From contig NW_025408673.1 in NCBI RefSeq assembly GCF_020360975.1, positions 2,914,001 to 2,978,000 on the forward strand: a stretch of DNA of 64,000 bases. Direction: 5' to 3'. A model generated the notes under the pieces. The model did not search any database, was not told the DNA's origin, and saw only the letters and a list, made by a program, of their open reading frames with translations. Below, piece by piece: positions 34,369 to 43,201 of this stretch (positions within the stretch are counted from its first letter, which is position 1; every line of letters starts with the position of its first letter). Made by a program: the position numbers and the translations under genes. Source of the DNA: Hirsutella rhossiliensis (Eukaryota > Ascomycota > Sordariomycetes > Hypocreales > Ophiocordycipitaceae).

Positions 34369-35439
34369 CTAGACGGGGAGAAGACATAGAGGAATAGCCT
34401 AGAGGCTAGGCGTTCATATGGTAGAGAGATGAAGTTCTAGTTATACTGGTCTTTCCCGTTCGTGTCCTAACGCCTAGAGTCAATATAAGGGGATTATAGC
34501 TCCTATCGCCGCCAGCTTTAATTACGAGGACGCTTATGCTCGCGTCTTCGCTTAAGCTAGACGCAACTAAAAAGCCAGCGGTGCCGCTACTAATAACGAT
34601 ATAATTATAGTTTTCTATTTATAGCTCGTTAATAGATATATTTTAAAGTAGTCTAATTAAATCGAAAGGATTTAGGGGACTAAGTAGATAAGGCTAAGGA
34701 GAATCGAGGCTTAAAGCCGCACCCCGATTAAGTTTATAAGATTAGTAAAGCATAATTACTTAAAGTATACCGGTATGCCGATAGCGACTATAGTGGCCTC
34801 CCCCTCTCTAAACTTCTTTTATATGCTTTTAATCGGGCCGCGTATTTTTAGCTAGGGCCCGTAATAGGCGCATAGCCTCGGTCGGGCCTAGAGAAGGATA
34901 GTATAGCCGCGTTTTATATAGGCCACGCCGTACTTTACTAATTACTTAATTGTATTAGTACTAATAAGGCGCTAGGCTCTAAGCTAGTAAACCCCGGTTC
35001 GCCCGTTGCCTTAAGCTAATAAGCTAATACGCTAAAGCTATAGAGTCGACGTAGGGTCTTATATATATACGCTAACTGCTAACGCGGGCTTCTTCTGCCT
35101 TAAATTATTTGCTGCCTACTTAACGGCCGTAGTAAGGGTGCCCTTATAGTAAAACTCTCCCCCTTTTTAATTCGGTAACTTATTCGGTAACTATAGTGCC
35201 CGCATTATATCCTAGCTTAATAATAGCTAACGTCTTACTATAGCTAATATATAGCTTAGCTATCCTACTTACCCGGGCTCACCGACCGTGGCTAGCTATA
35301 GTAAGGCACCTTTAGGTTTTATACCTCTTAACTAGACTATAATTATTAGCTTTTCTAAACAAGTCGCGCTAGTTTCTAAGATAGAAATTGCATACTATGC
35401 TATAAAGCTTAAACTATAGGTAGTAGTAAATCTTATTGC
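34369..35439. other. Second RIP block, unassigned part
   Basis: RIP signature returns (few CA/TG). No gene recognised; the end may contain the N-terminal coding part or promoter of the rhodopsin-family relic that follows. Confidence 0.5.
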
Positions 35440-36250
35440 TAATTTAGTTATAGTTCTAATCGCCTAGGTAATTATAGCCCTATAGCTAGCCTCGCGTAAG
35501 ATATCGAGAGCGGGGTAGGGAATAAACGATAGCCTTATCTTTATTGCAATAGTAGGCCTTCTAGTTCCGGACTTTACCGATACTGCGCTTACTACTAATG
35601 CTTTAAGCGCCTAGCCTTAGGGCCTTACGATGCTAGGTATTTCCGCTACGTTTACTGCCTACGGCTATAGCTACGACGTAACCGATATTATAGGAAATAT
35701 CCTATTACTTTTACGGGTAACTATATATCCTCTTATAGACGCTACCTAAAGAATTATGTTTTCGTATATAAGGACGAGCTAATAATCTATTAGTTACTTA
35801 TTGCCTACGTCCTCCTCTTTGCTACCTCGACCCTAATAATAAAATTTTCTATCCTTTTCTTCTATCTTAGGACCTTCGCTATCTTATCTATAAGACGCGC
35901 CGTAAAAGCAGTTATAGTCTAGGTTGCACTTTAGAGTATAGGCGTTATTCTCTAGACTTTTTTAGTTTACCGTCCGTTCGCGGTATTCTATAATACGAGC
36001 GTTAGCGATAAATATAGAGACGAAAAGGTAGGTTTAATCGCGATTAATAGCTTTAACGCTATTACTAATATTATAATTATATGCTTGCCTATACCGACTA
36101 TCTAAGCGTTAAGGATAAAGTTACGAACTAAAGTTATCCTAACTACTATATTTATAGCTAGGCTGCTACAAGTCCTATATATCTTTCTTGCCTAAGACGC
36201 TAGGATTATATCTCGGGGAATCTAATATAAGTTTTATTAGGAATATAGTT
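35440..36250 (+). pseudogene. RIP-degraded fungal rhodopsin-family membrane protein
   Basis: Plus-strand reading with RIP stops ignored gives a multi-span membrane protein of the fungal rhodopsin-domain family (SAT4/Pth11-like): first segments near 35,450-35,560, then a T.KFSILFFYLR-like helix near 35,830-35,870, a segment with V-x-L-x-S-x-G-V-x-L-x-T-F-L-V-Y-R-P-F-A-V-F-W near 35,925-35,985, then NSFNAITNI.I.CLP.PTI.ALR near 36,050-36,110. The C-R/Y-RP-x-x-x-F-W and N...D/T......LP.P...L motifs define the family. Many members are surface receptors. Stops are RIP-type. Confidence 0.7.
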
Positions 36251-37895
36251 ATCTCTATCTATTATATCGTTGCGCTTAACTCGTTAGCGTTCTAAGGCAA
36301 CCTTACTAAGACTACTATATAGCTTAACCTACTCTTATACTTAGAAGTATACCTTAGTATTATTATAATAAGCATGCCTATATTAGGCCCGATCTATAAA
36401 GGATGCTTTCGCGGTATAAAAAGGAACGTAAATTCGTCTAAACTATTATTGTCGCGAAGCGTGGCCTGATTTCGCAGTTCTCGGAGATATCCCTTAGCAC
36501 GAGGGACCTAGGAAGCTAAAAAACAGGTTTTAAGGAAGGAGCTAAAAGGAGGTGCAGAGAGGAGGGTAGGGGCAAGAGGGGAAGCAGAAGTGGCGATAGC
36601 TTCCTATAGAGGTAGCGAGAGATAAGACGGATGTGCCGGCAACGGCTAGAAAGGAGGGGAAAAACCGGCAAAAAGCTCGGTAGTCGAGAGGACATTAGTG
36701 GCTTCTTTAAGCAGGATCTTCTTTGTTAATTAAGATACTAGACGGGTATAAAGAAGGGCGTTAGATAGAGGAAAGAAGGAGAATCAAGGCAATACAACAA
36801 TCACTCCCCTGCCGCAATTGCTGCTCCCGCAAGAATCAAATCTCTCTGCCCTGCCTGTCCGACCCCTTACTTCCAATTTCACCTTCGTGCATTTTTATGC
36901 ACTTCTCGCATCTCTCTTCGCGAGAGTTATAAGCCCGGGAGGAATAGAATTCCTATACCTTCCGGCTGCTGTAAAAGGCACCTTTCTTGCATCCCTCGTG
37001 GCTTCCTTTTACCCCTCTTATTAGAAAAGCCGATTTATACCCGACTTTTCTGCCCCCCCTCTTCCGCAACGATAACGAAAACCGACTCCTCTGCCGTCCC
37101 TACGGTCCGTAGGACGATTCTAGCAGAGCCCTAAGATTAGGATAAGTAGGTAAAGGAGCTACGGGCTCGTGTGGACAGAACCATCCATAATTTGGTCTTC
37201 TCTGATAAGCAGGACTTATCGTGGGGTCGATTTGCGGAGTAATTTCGGGAAATCGTATGCGATTACACATCTACCATCTGATAAGTGCCCGGCGGCGCGC
37301 ACGCGAATATCTCCACGGCCAGCAGCCCAATCCAGGCCATTCCGGGGCCTGGGGACTACTACACCGGCGGCGCGTTTGGTCGAGGAGCACTCCGTATAGG
37401 CTACTGCCCGTCGAGATATTTGCGTTGCAGCGCCGCGAATGGGTAATGGGGGGCTAGGCTCGGCCACAGGAACTGTGAGATAGTAATGCACTGATCCTAC
37501 GGCCCTTTGATCCTCAAAAATATGTCTAGTTACATGGATATAAATATGTGTAAAGACTCTACGAGGCGGCTGGCTTACGTCGACGAGGGCGGTCCGCTTT
37601 CCCAGCCGGGTCCTCCGCCCCGACGGCCCTGACCTCGAGTTGGACCTGGTCCCGGCCTGGACCTGGGTCATCGGGCACGGGGTCCCTACCTGTACCCGTA
37701 TCTGGCCCTGGCCCTGGCCCCGATCCTGGCCCCGCCGTCGGCGCTGTTTGAGTTCGTCGACGAGTCGGTTCAAGCTTGACAAAGGACGAATCATCGATCT
37801 CGATCTCTGCGACAATGCATTAGTCGAAAATTAGCTCAAATGGCAACACTTAGCGTTTGAGAGCCAGTCCGGGCTCATAACCTGTCACAAATAAC
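36251..37895. other. Unmutated DNA with no supported gene
   Basis: RIP fades between 36,250 and 36,470. After that CA/TG are normal. A purine-rich stretch (36,530-36,620) is followed by sequence with a promoter or 5'-leader look around 36,780-36,930, including an inverted TCTCTTCGCGAGAG motif at about 36,910 that recurs near 63,955. Open frames here (for example minus 37,216-37,815 and plus 37,169-37,399) are low-complexity Pro/Arg/Gly-rich and overlap each other; I cannot support any as a gene. A CCTGGCCC tandem lies at about 37,700-37,735. Confidence 0.5.
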
Positions 37896-38050
37896 TGGAA
37901 AGATGCCATGCATGTGAGGGTTATTGAGAGTCAAATTGGCCTTGACCACTGCCCAAGTCAAGGGGACAAAGGTCCCAGTTATATACACAAGAATGGTGCC
38001 CCTGTAGGTTGGGACGCCTCCTCGGCTGGGGCGGAATATCGCTTGACACA
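37896..38050 (+). repeat. 150-bp direct repeat, right copy
   Basis: Partner of 34,216-34,368; starts TG and ends GACACA like the left copy. AGGAA follows at 38,051, and AGGAA also lies one base before the left copy, which would fit a 5-bp target duplication of one 3.8-kb insertion. Confidence 0.75.
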
Positions 38051-38386
38051 AGGAACAGCACTGGCGCTGCGTGTTGGGACTGCGCAAAGGGTGAAGGATT
38101 TTCTGCCTGCTAAGAGTGACGAGCCATTGATCAATTTGAATCTATAGGTCTCTCTATTGATGCTGTACGTGTCTTTGGGGGCTAAATCGGCACCTTACCT
38201 GACGTACTGCTGCGCATCACAACAACTACGAGCTTGCTGCCGCTCCAGGACCTGTCGTGAAAACGGGTTAACGATCTAAGTCCGAAGGTCACCTAGTCGG
38301 GCTGACTCTAGCAAAGGTGACTGAGAAGGATGAATAATGTCGTTGGTAAGCGGTGGTATCGAACCTTCTAGATGACAACGTCATCT
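38051..38386. other. Spacer left of hAT-2, nothing recognised
   Basis: No coding signal beyond a 30-codon open stretch at its start. GATGACAACGTCATC at 38,371-38,385 is a small palindrome directly before hAT-2. Confidence 0.5.
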
Positions 38387-41236
38387 CAGTGTGGCTAACA
38401 AACCGACAGACCTAGACCGGCCCCTTCGGTCTGTCGGTCTGGGTTTGCCGTGGCTGTCGGTCTGTCGGTCTAGGTCTGTCTGGGTTGGAGGGCCGGTCGG
38501 TCTGATGGTCTGATGGTCTGATTGACTGATTCCGTGGTGCTACGGTATGGGGTATTATCAAATAACCACAGACCAAAAATACCTTTTCTTTCATTATAGA
38601 CACCTACTAAGCTACCAACCCTCTCATTAGCCACTGCTTTTGAAGCTGATCAGCCTCGACTATTTCAGGCGATAGCTGATTGCGCTCGTCTGTGATCATC
38701 TTCTTTGTCTGGCTAAACACTCTCTCATTCAGCACTCATGCCAGGAATTGAGAACAGATCTAGCGCCATTCGATACAAGACTGGGTATTCCAGTTGATGC
38801 CGGCTCCACCATTCAAGAGGGTTTGCAACGTCAAGATCTTGGGCGTAAATTGGCCTGGTCTGGAATAAGTCAAGCTCACTCACTGCCTTGACCTTCTTCC
38901 GCTGTGTGTTTAACGAGCTAATCGATCTCTTTCCAAACGAGCTGTAGTCATTGTCAGCGTCGACTTCCTCGGATTCGTCTTCCAAAACCCAGCTTGAGCC
39001 TGAGTTTCAACTTCAGTCTGCCTCCGGTATTCATCGAATAGGCTACCAACAGCCGACTGCATGTCGCTATACCATTGCGGCTTGTTCATCGCCTTCTTCC
39101 AGTGTCGTTCGAAGTAGTCGTACCCATACGACGGGTGCAGTGCTAGAGCTGCCCGATAAACAGGTGTCCTATCGGTTTTGACGTAATAGTCTTCAAGCTT
39201 CGCCCATCCACAGTCAATTCCCGACTTAAAATGGGAGGCCTCCTCGAACTGAGTATCCTCCGCGGCCTGCTTGAATTTCATGAACAGGTAGTCCATGGTT
39301 TTAAGTGTCTCCCACACAGCGCCTGAGCGCCGTGGCCGCCCTCCGCCCCCGGCTTACTGGCGTTGCCCTCTATAGTCTTCGTCAGGATATAAAACGGCTT
39401 CAAGAACTCGTAGAAACGCTCTAATTCAACCCAGTCCCCAGCGTTGAGGAAGTCGTTAGTTACCGGTAGGTCACGGTGATCAGGGTCATTCTTAGGCTTT
39501 TGCCAGCGAGATTGATAGAGCTCAATGGCGCAGCGCAGTTCGAGTGCTGGTGTAAGCCGACAAGTTGTCAGTACTCAGAATACGGAAGCAACCTCGGACG
39601 AGAAACGTACCGCGTTTGATCATCATGTATATAGAGTTCCAGCGAGTCTTGCCGTCAACAACAATCTCCAGGGTAAAAATAGGATCGTCACCAGCGAGCT
39701 CAGGTCTGCAAATGCCGAAGACCCTGTCGTCGCTGATCTGTCCGTCGAATGTAGGTGGCAATGTTGTGGAGTCTGCCGATAGCTCCTTTCTTGGCCCAAA
39801 TGTCGAACTTGAACTCATCTGTAGCTCCACGAAGCTCAGCCTCGAATTTACTGACGTTGGAGCCAAAATAACTGCTCGGACAACCAGGTTGATAACGTGG
39901 CCTATACAGCGTAGGCGGCGTCGGCTGACATCCATTGGAAACCACCTAGCAAGCGTCTCTAGGCAGGTATCGTTGCTCTTGGCGTTATCAAGCATGAAGT
40001 ATCAAGCTTGGACCCCAACTCGTATCGATCGATTACCTCCTTGAGATAGGCGGCGATATTCTCACCGGAGTGTGGACCGACTAAGCGCGGAAGTCCAAGA
40101 AGGACATCGCGTTTTGGCCTTCACTGCCAACAAAATGTCCGACAATTCCGACGTAGTTAAACGCATTTGAAGCAGTCCATAGATCAAAGCTGGTGTGAAC
40201 CGAGCTCTTCGCGTTCTTGACGAGATCAAAGACAATTTGCTGTCGGCGTTCAAAGGCTTGACGAATCCATGAGCAGATCGTGGTGTGATGCTCCGGAAGT
40301 AGCCGACTTGCAAGCTCTCCTCCATTCGATACGAGCCACCCAAGCCGCTCGCTGGATGCTTGTCGAAAGGTGACATCTTCCACTATGACCCAGTCCACAA
40401 AGCGAGCTTTCCATGTCCTCTCGTCGAAATGGGAGGCGAGCTGGTAGCTAGGCTGGCCTGTCGAGATAAAGGTAGGGACGAAGAGGATGGTGACGTAGCC
40501 GCCAAGGTAAACGGAGTCTTCAATCCGGGACGACTCTCGCCGAATTCCGTGATTTGGTGCTGACGACGCAGGTGCTTCGCGGCGTGAGACGTCCCTGAGG
40601 AGGCGTATAACGCTGTCGAATAGTTCTTCTTCCCGTGACAGATTCTGCAAAGCCAGTAACGTACTCCGCTATGCTCCAAGTTCGCGCCGTATCTGTAGAT
40701 CCACGACTCTTTGATCTTTGTGCCGACCACCCTTTTGTGACGGGGTCTCATTTGGCACCCAAAGTCGTTTGCCGCCGTGCCAGATGTTCTCCCAATCAAT
40801 GTCAAATTCGCATTGTGAAGCATCTGTCTCGTCTGCTCTGGCCTCGGACGTGGCAGGCGTAGCCTCATGACTGTCATTAACTGGGGTGGGATGTGGACGG
40901 GATGCAAATGACTGCGGTACAGACGACACGGGGCTCGTATCCCTACTAGAAGACATAATGACGCGGTATGATACACTGTAGCTCGTAGATGGATGGGAAG
41001 ACGCGAAAATTGGCAGGGCAGACGCGTAACTTGTTGACATTAGGTAGGTGCTACCTTAAGGCGGAACGGACCAATGGCATCACGGGAACACCAGTCCAGT
41101 CAGACCGACTCAGACCACCCAGACCGACTGACTGCTCCGGTCGGTCGGTCTGATGAGAATTGGCGGTCGGTCGGTCTGCGGTCTGTCAGACCACCTTCAG
41201 ACGGTCTGTCAGACGGTCTGTCTGTTAGCCACACTG
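38387..41236 (-). mobile_element. hAT-2, hAT transposon inside the tannase gene region
   Basis: 2,850 bp. Both ends read CAGTGTGGCTAACA (14 bp perfect). Sub-ends are dense arrays of CGGTCTG/CAGACCG motifs (38,404-38,525 and 41,095-41,225), the likely transposase binding sites. It carries a minus-strand transposase. Unlike hAT-1 there is no 8-bp duplication: CGTCATCT lies left and GGTCAATG right. The right flank is tannase coding sequence, the left flank is not, so the element marks a rearrangement breakpoint. Confidence 0.88.
38630..41040 (-). pseudogene. hAT-2 transposase
   Basis: Minus strand, starting from about 41,040. Order: Ser-rich N-terminus, a BED finger (YWLCRIC...HLRRQH, about 40,720-40,640), FDLWTASN with the first catalytic Asp (near 40,170), LDNAKSNDTC with the second (near 39,985), LRCIGHVINL (near 39,910), GRLHNIATYI in another frame (near 39,770), KTRWNSIYMM (near 39,625), KLEDYYVKTDRTPVY (near 39,195) and a C-terminal dimerisation domain (ALDLFSIPGMSAE, about 38,760-38,725), where a small deletion brings a stop although ERVFS.TKK continues to about 38,640. 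At least five frame changes, no RIP. Typical hAT length is about 700-800 residues. Confidence 0.8.
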
Positions 41237-41629
41237 GGTCAATGCGACCATCCAAGCTTGCGACCACTTAGACGGTGTAGAAGATGGCATATTGTCCCTA
41301 CCTGGACAGTGCAACTTCGATCCGTACTCTATGGTCGGTGCAAGAGTGCTCTGCGAAAACGGAACCGTCGTTATAAGTCCAGAAGACGCGCAACTGGTAC
41401 AGACGATCTGGGATGGACCAAAGCATGCGGATGGAACACCTATATGGCATGGCATGTCAAAAGGAAGCTCGTTCGAAGATTTAGCCGAGACGATCTGCCA
41501 AGGTACGAAGTGTACCGGCCATCCATTTTCAACCGGCGACGAGTGGATCAGGCTGTTCGTTCGTCAGGATAAGGACTTCGACCTCGATAATATTTCAGCT
41601 GACGACTTTGACGCCGTTGTGAATCTATC
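41237..41629 (+). pseudogene. Tannase / feruloyl esterase family, middle fragment
   Basis: In-frame coding sequence starts directly at the hAT-2 end: VNATIQACDHLDGVEDGIL, the calcium-site motif (C-D-x-x-D-G-x-x-D-G) of the tannase/feruloyl esterase family, then CNFDP, SPEDAQLVQTIWDGP, TPIWHG and LFVRQDKDFD. These secreted alpha/beta hydrolases cleave gallate or hydroxycinnamate esters of plant material. The first half of the gene, with signal peptide and catalytic serine, is absent left of hAT-2. The frame is cut at 41,629 by a retrotransposon and continues in phase at 47,094. Confidence 0.88.
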
Positions 41630-41698
41630 TGTAACGGGCAAGCCGCTTTAACGGCGGCTGCGCCGCCTAGCTTCTAGAACCTTCCATTGGCTCGAAGC

Positions 41699-41705
41699 TA
41701 TAAAA
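41699..41705 (+). promoter_or_regulatory. TATA box of the 5' LTR
   Basis: TATAAAA, 59 bases before the proposed transcript start at 41,758. Drives the genomic RNA. Confidence 0.6.
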
Positions 41706-41757
41706 TGCCGTTATGCTCTTATGTAGTAGATTCTCTTTCTTTCTTTCTTTCTTTTCT

Positions 41758-41769
41758 ATCTTGATAGTA
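41758..41769 (+). promoter_or_regulatory. Proposed RNA 5' end acting as self-primer
   Basis: ATCTTGATAGTA is the exact reverse complement of the 12 bases directly after the LTR (41,820-41,831). In Tf1 the first bases of the RNA fold back to such a site and prime reverse transcription after cleavage. If transcription starts here, R begins here. Inference from complementarity, position and family. Confidence 0.6.
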
Positions 41770-41819
41770 AACAGCATAGGGACTAGTTAGTTGTATCAAC
41801 TCACTAGAGGCCTTTCACA

Positions 41820-41831
41820 TACTATCAAGAT
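41820..41831 (+). promoter_or_regulatory. Self-primer binding site
   Basis: TACTATCAAGAT directly follows the 5' LTR, where a tRNA primer site would lie. It pairs over 12 bases with 41,758-41,769 inside the LTR and no tRNA 3' end complement (TGG...) is present. Confidence 0.6.
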
Positions 41832-41832
41832 C

Positions 41833-41911
41833 ACTGAAGACATTGAAGACACTGAAGACACCGAAGACACTGAAGACACCGAAGACACCGAAGACACTGA
41901 AGACACCAAAC
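41833..41911 (+). repeat. 9-bp tandem repeat (GAAGACACY) in the leader
   Basis: About eight units of GAAGACACT/GAAGACACC between primer site and gag. They keep an open frame (EDT repeats) joined to gag, so they could be translated if an upstream start is used, but the ATG at 41,950 is the better start. Confidence 0.8.
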
Positions 41912-41949
41912 TGAGTCCCGTCGAACTATTAGCGTTCAGCGAAGTCGCG

Positions 41950-43201
41950 ATGGCCGAAGATAACAACAACATGCAGCCGGACGTCCTCAGCGCCCTGGTT
42001 GCCGAGATACGAAGTCTGAGAGAAGAGAGTTCCCGAAGAAACACCCAGTTTGAAGAACGTTTTATTGCCCTGGAACTCCAACAACACCAGCAAGCCCGTT
42101 CGTCTGAACTCCTAGAGCCAACGCCATCTGTCACCCCGGCTGTCCCCATTGAGGACACCCGTGTGGTCGCCACTCACAACCCTCACCCAACCAAGCGCCC
42201 CAAATTACGAGACATACCGAAATTCGGCGGCGACAAGGCCCAGTGGCGAAGCTGGAAACTAGAAACCGAAGGAAAGCTACGAGTCGACAAAGAAGCCCTT
42301 GGAGATGCAGAAGGCCACTTTATGTACATCTTCATGAGCCTAGAAGGCAAGGCTAAAGACAACGTGACCACATTTGTGGAGATGCAAACCGAGAAGAAAA
42401 CGTTCAATGTTGCTGAACTACTCAACCGCCTCGAATTGCTGTACGGGAGAGGGATCGCAAGCAGAGAGCTACACGCAACCTGCATTCGATTAAGCAAGGA
42501 GAGAATGAACCGTTCACGTCCTTTACCCCCGCTTTGAGAGGGAGATCGCCAACGCCAACGCCGAGTATTGGCCAGATGACAGCAAGATTTCCTACCTCCA
42601 GGAGGCCCTAAACGATAAAATGAAAGCAGCCCTCATAGGCTCTGACCCCTCTGCCATCAGCAGCTATGTTGGGCTGGCGAGGAGGTGCGATTCGCTGAGC
42701 AGCCAGATGGAATTGTTGGGTCAGTGGAAAAGGCCTCGAGGCAACACAAAGAGTTCGGACAACTATGACAACCACCAGAATCATGGAGGCCAGGCTGCCC
42801 AGAAACAGTCTGGCCAGAAAACCGAAGTTAGACGAGAGGATATGATGGAATGGGAACCAACTCTACAAGCATCCGCGAAAGTGAACGCTACGCGCACCCG
42901 CAGTGATAAGAACACATATGGTTACCAATCCAAGCGACCAGAAGACCAAGCGCTGTTGGGCAAGCGTGCCAAGTGGGTCGACCAGGCCGAGATGGACGCC
43001 CGTTACCGTGAAGGGCGTTGCCTCCGTTGTGGAAGAGACAACTGCAGAATCGAGCGCTGTCCATTGGCTGCGCCTATCCGACCCGCAAACACGACCCGAC
43101 GCACTCAGGTCAATGCCGTGACCCCGTCACGACCAGCGGTCACTAAAGCCGAGGTCACCGAAGACGATACTTCTTCTCATAGCGATGAAGATTCAGACTA
43201 G
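41950..43201 (+). CDS. gag: Gag polyprotein of the chromovirus (frame broken)
   Basis: Starts at ATG 41,950 (MAEDNNNMQ). A coiled-coil-like stretch (SLREESSRRNTQFEERFIAL) is followed by the capsid part (KFGGDKAQWRSWKLE, about 42,221-42,265; typical of Ty3/Gypsy capsid) and a zinc knuckle near 43,018-43,060. The knuckle is C-x2-C-x4-C-x4-C, with cysteine where histidine is usual. The frame shifts at 42,498 (GG, GGG expected) and 42,526-42,530 (five C, six expected), both homopolymer losses. It ends at an in-frame TAG at 43,199 that is directly followed by pol in the same frame, so Pol may be made by stop readthrough, or the TAG is a mutated CAG. Confidence 0.85.

Larger units (their letters stand above)
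41630..41819 (+). repeat. 5' LTR of the chromovirus
   Basis: 190 bp, TGTAACGGGC...CTTTCACA. Contains a GC-rich near-palindrome (GGCGGCTGCGCCGCC), a TATA box and a CTTT tract (41,733-41,755). Identical to 46,903-47,092. Confidence 0.95.

Noticed and set aside
37216..37815. Minus-strand 199-codon frame in the unmutated spacer
   Set aside because: Arg/Gln/Gly-rich low complexity, no start context, overlaps equally long plus-strand frames, no motif. Probably a GC-rich shadow.
38341..38400. A tRNA-like T-arm (GGTTCGATACC on the minus strand) and 17-base stem-loop beside hAT-2
   Set aside because: Position 33 of the loop is C, the T-stem pairs poorly and no D-arm or acceptor stem is present. Chance or an old remnant.
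41796..42173. Antisense frames across gag and the leader repeat
   Set aside because: Shadows of gag: serine-rich reverse of the GAAGACACY tandem and of the gag codons.
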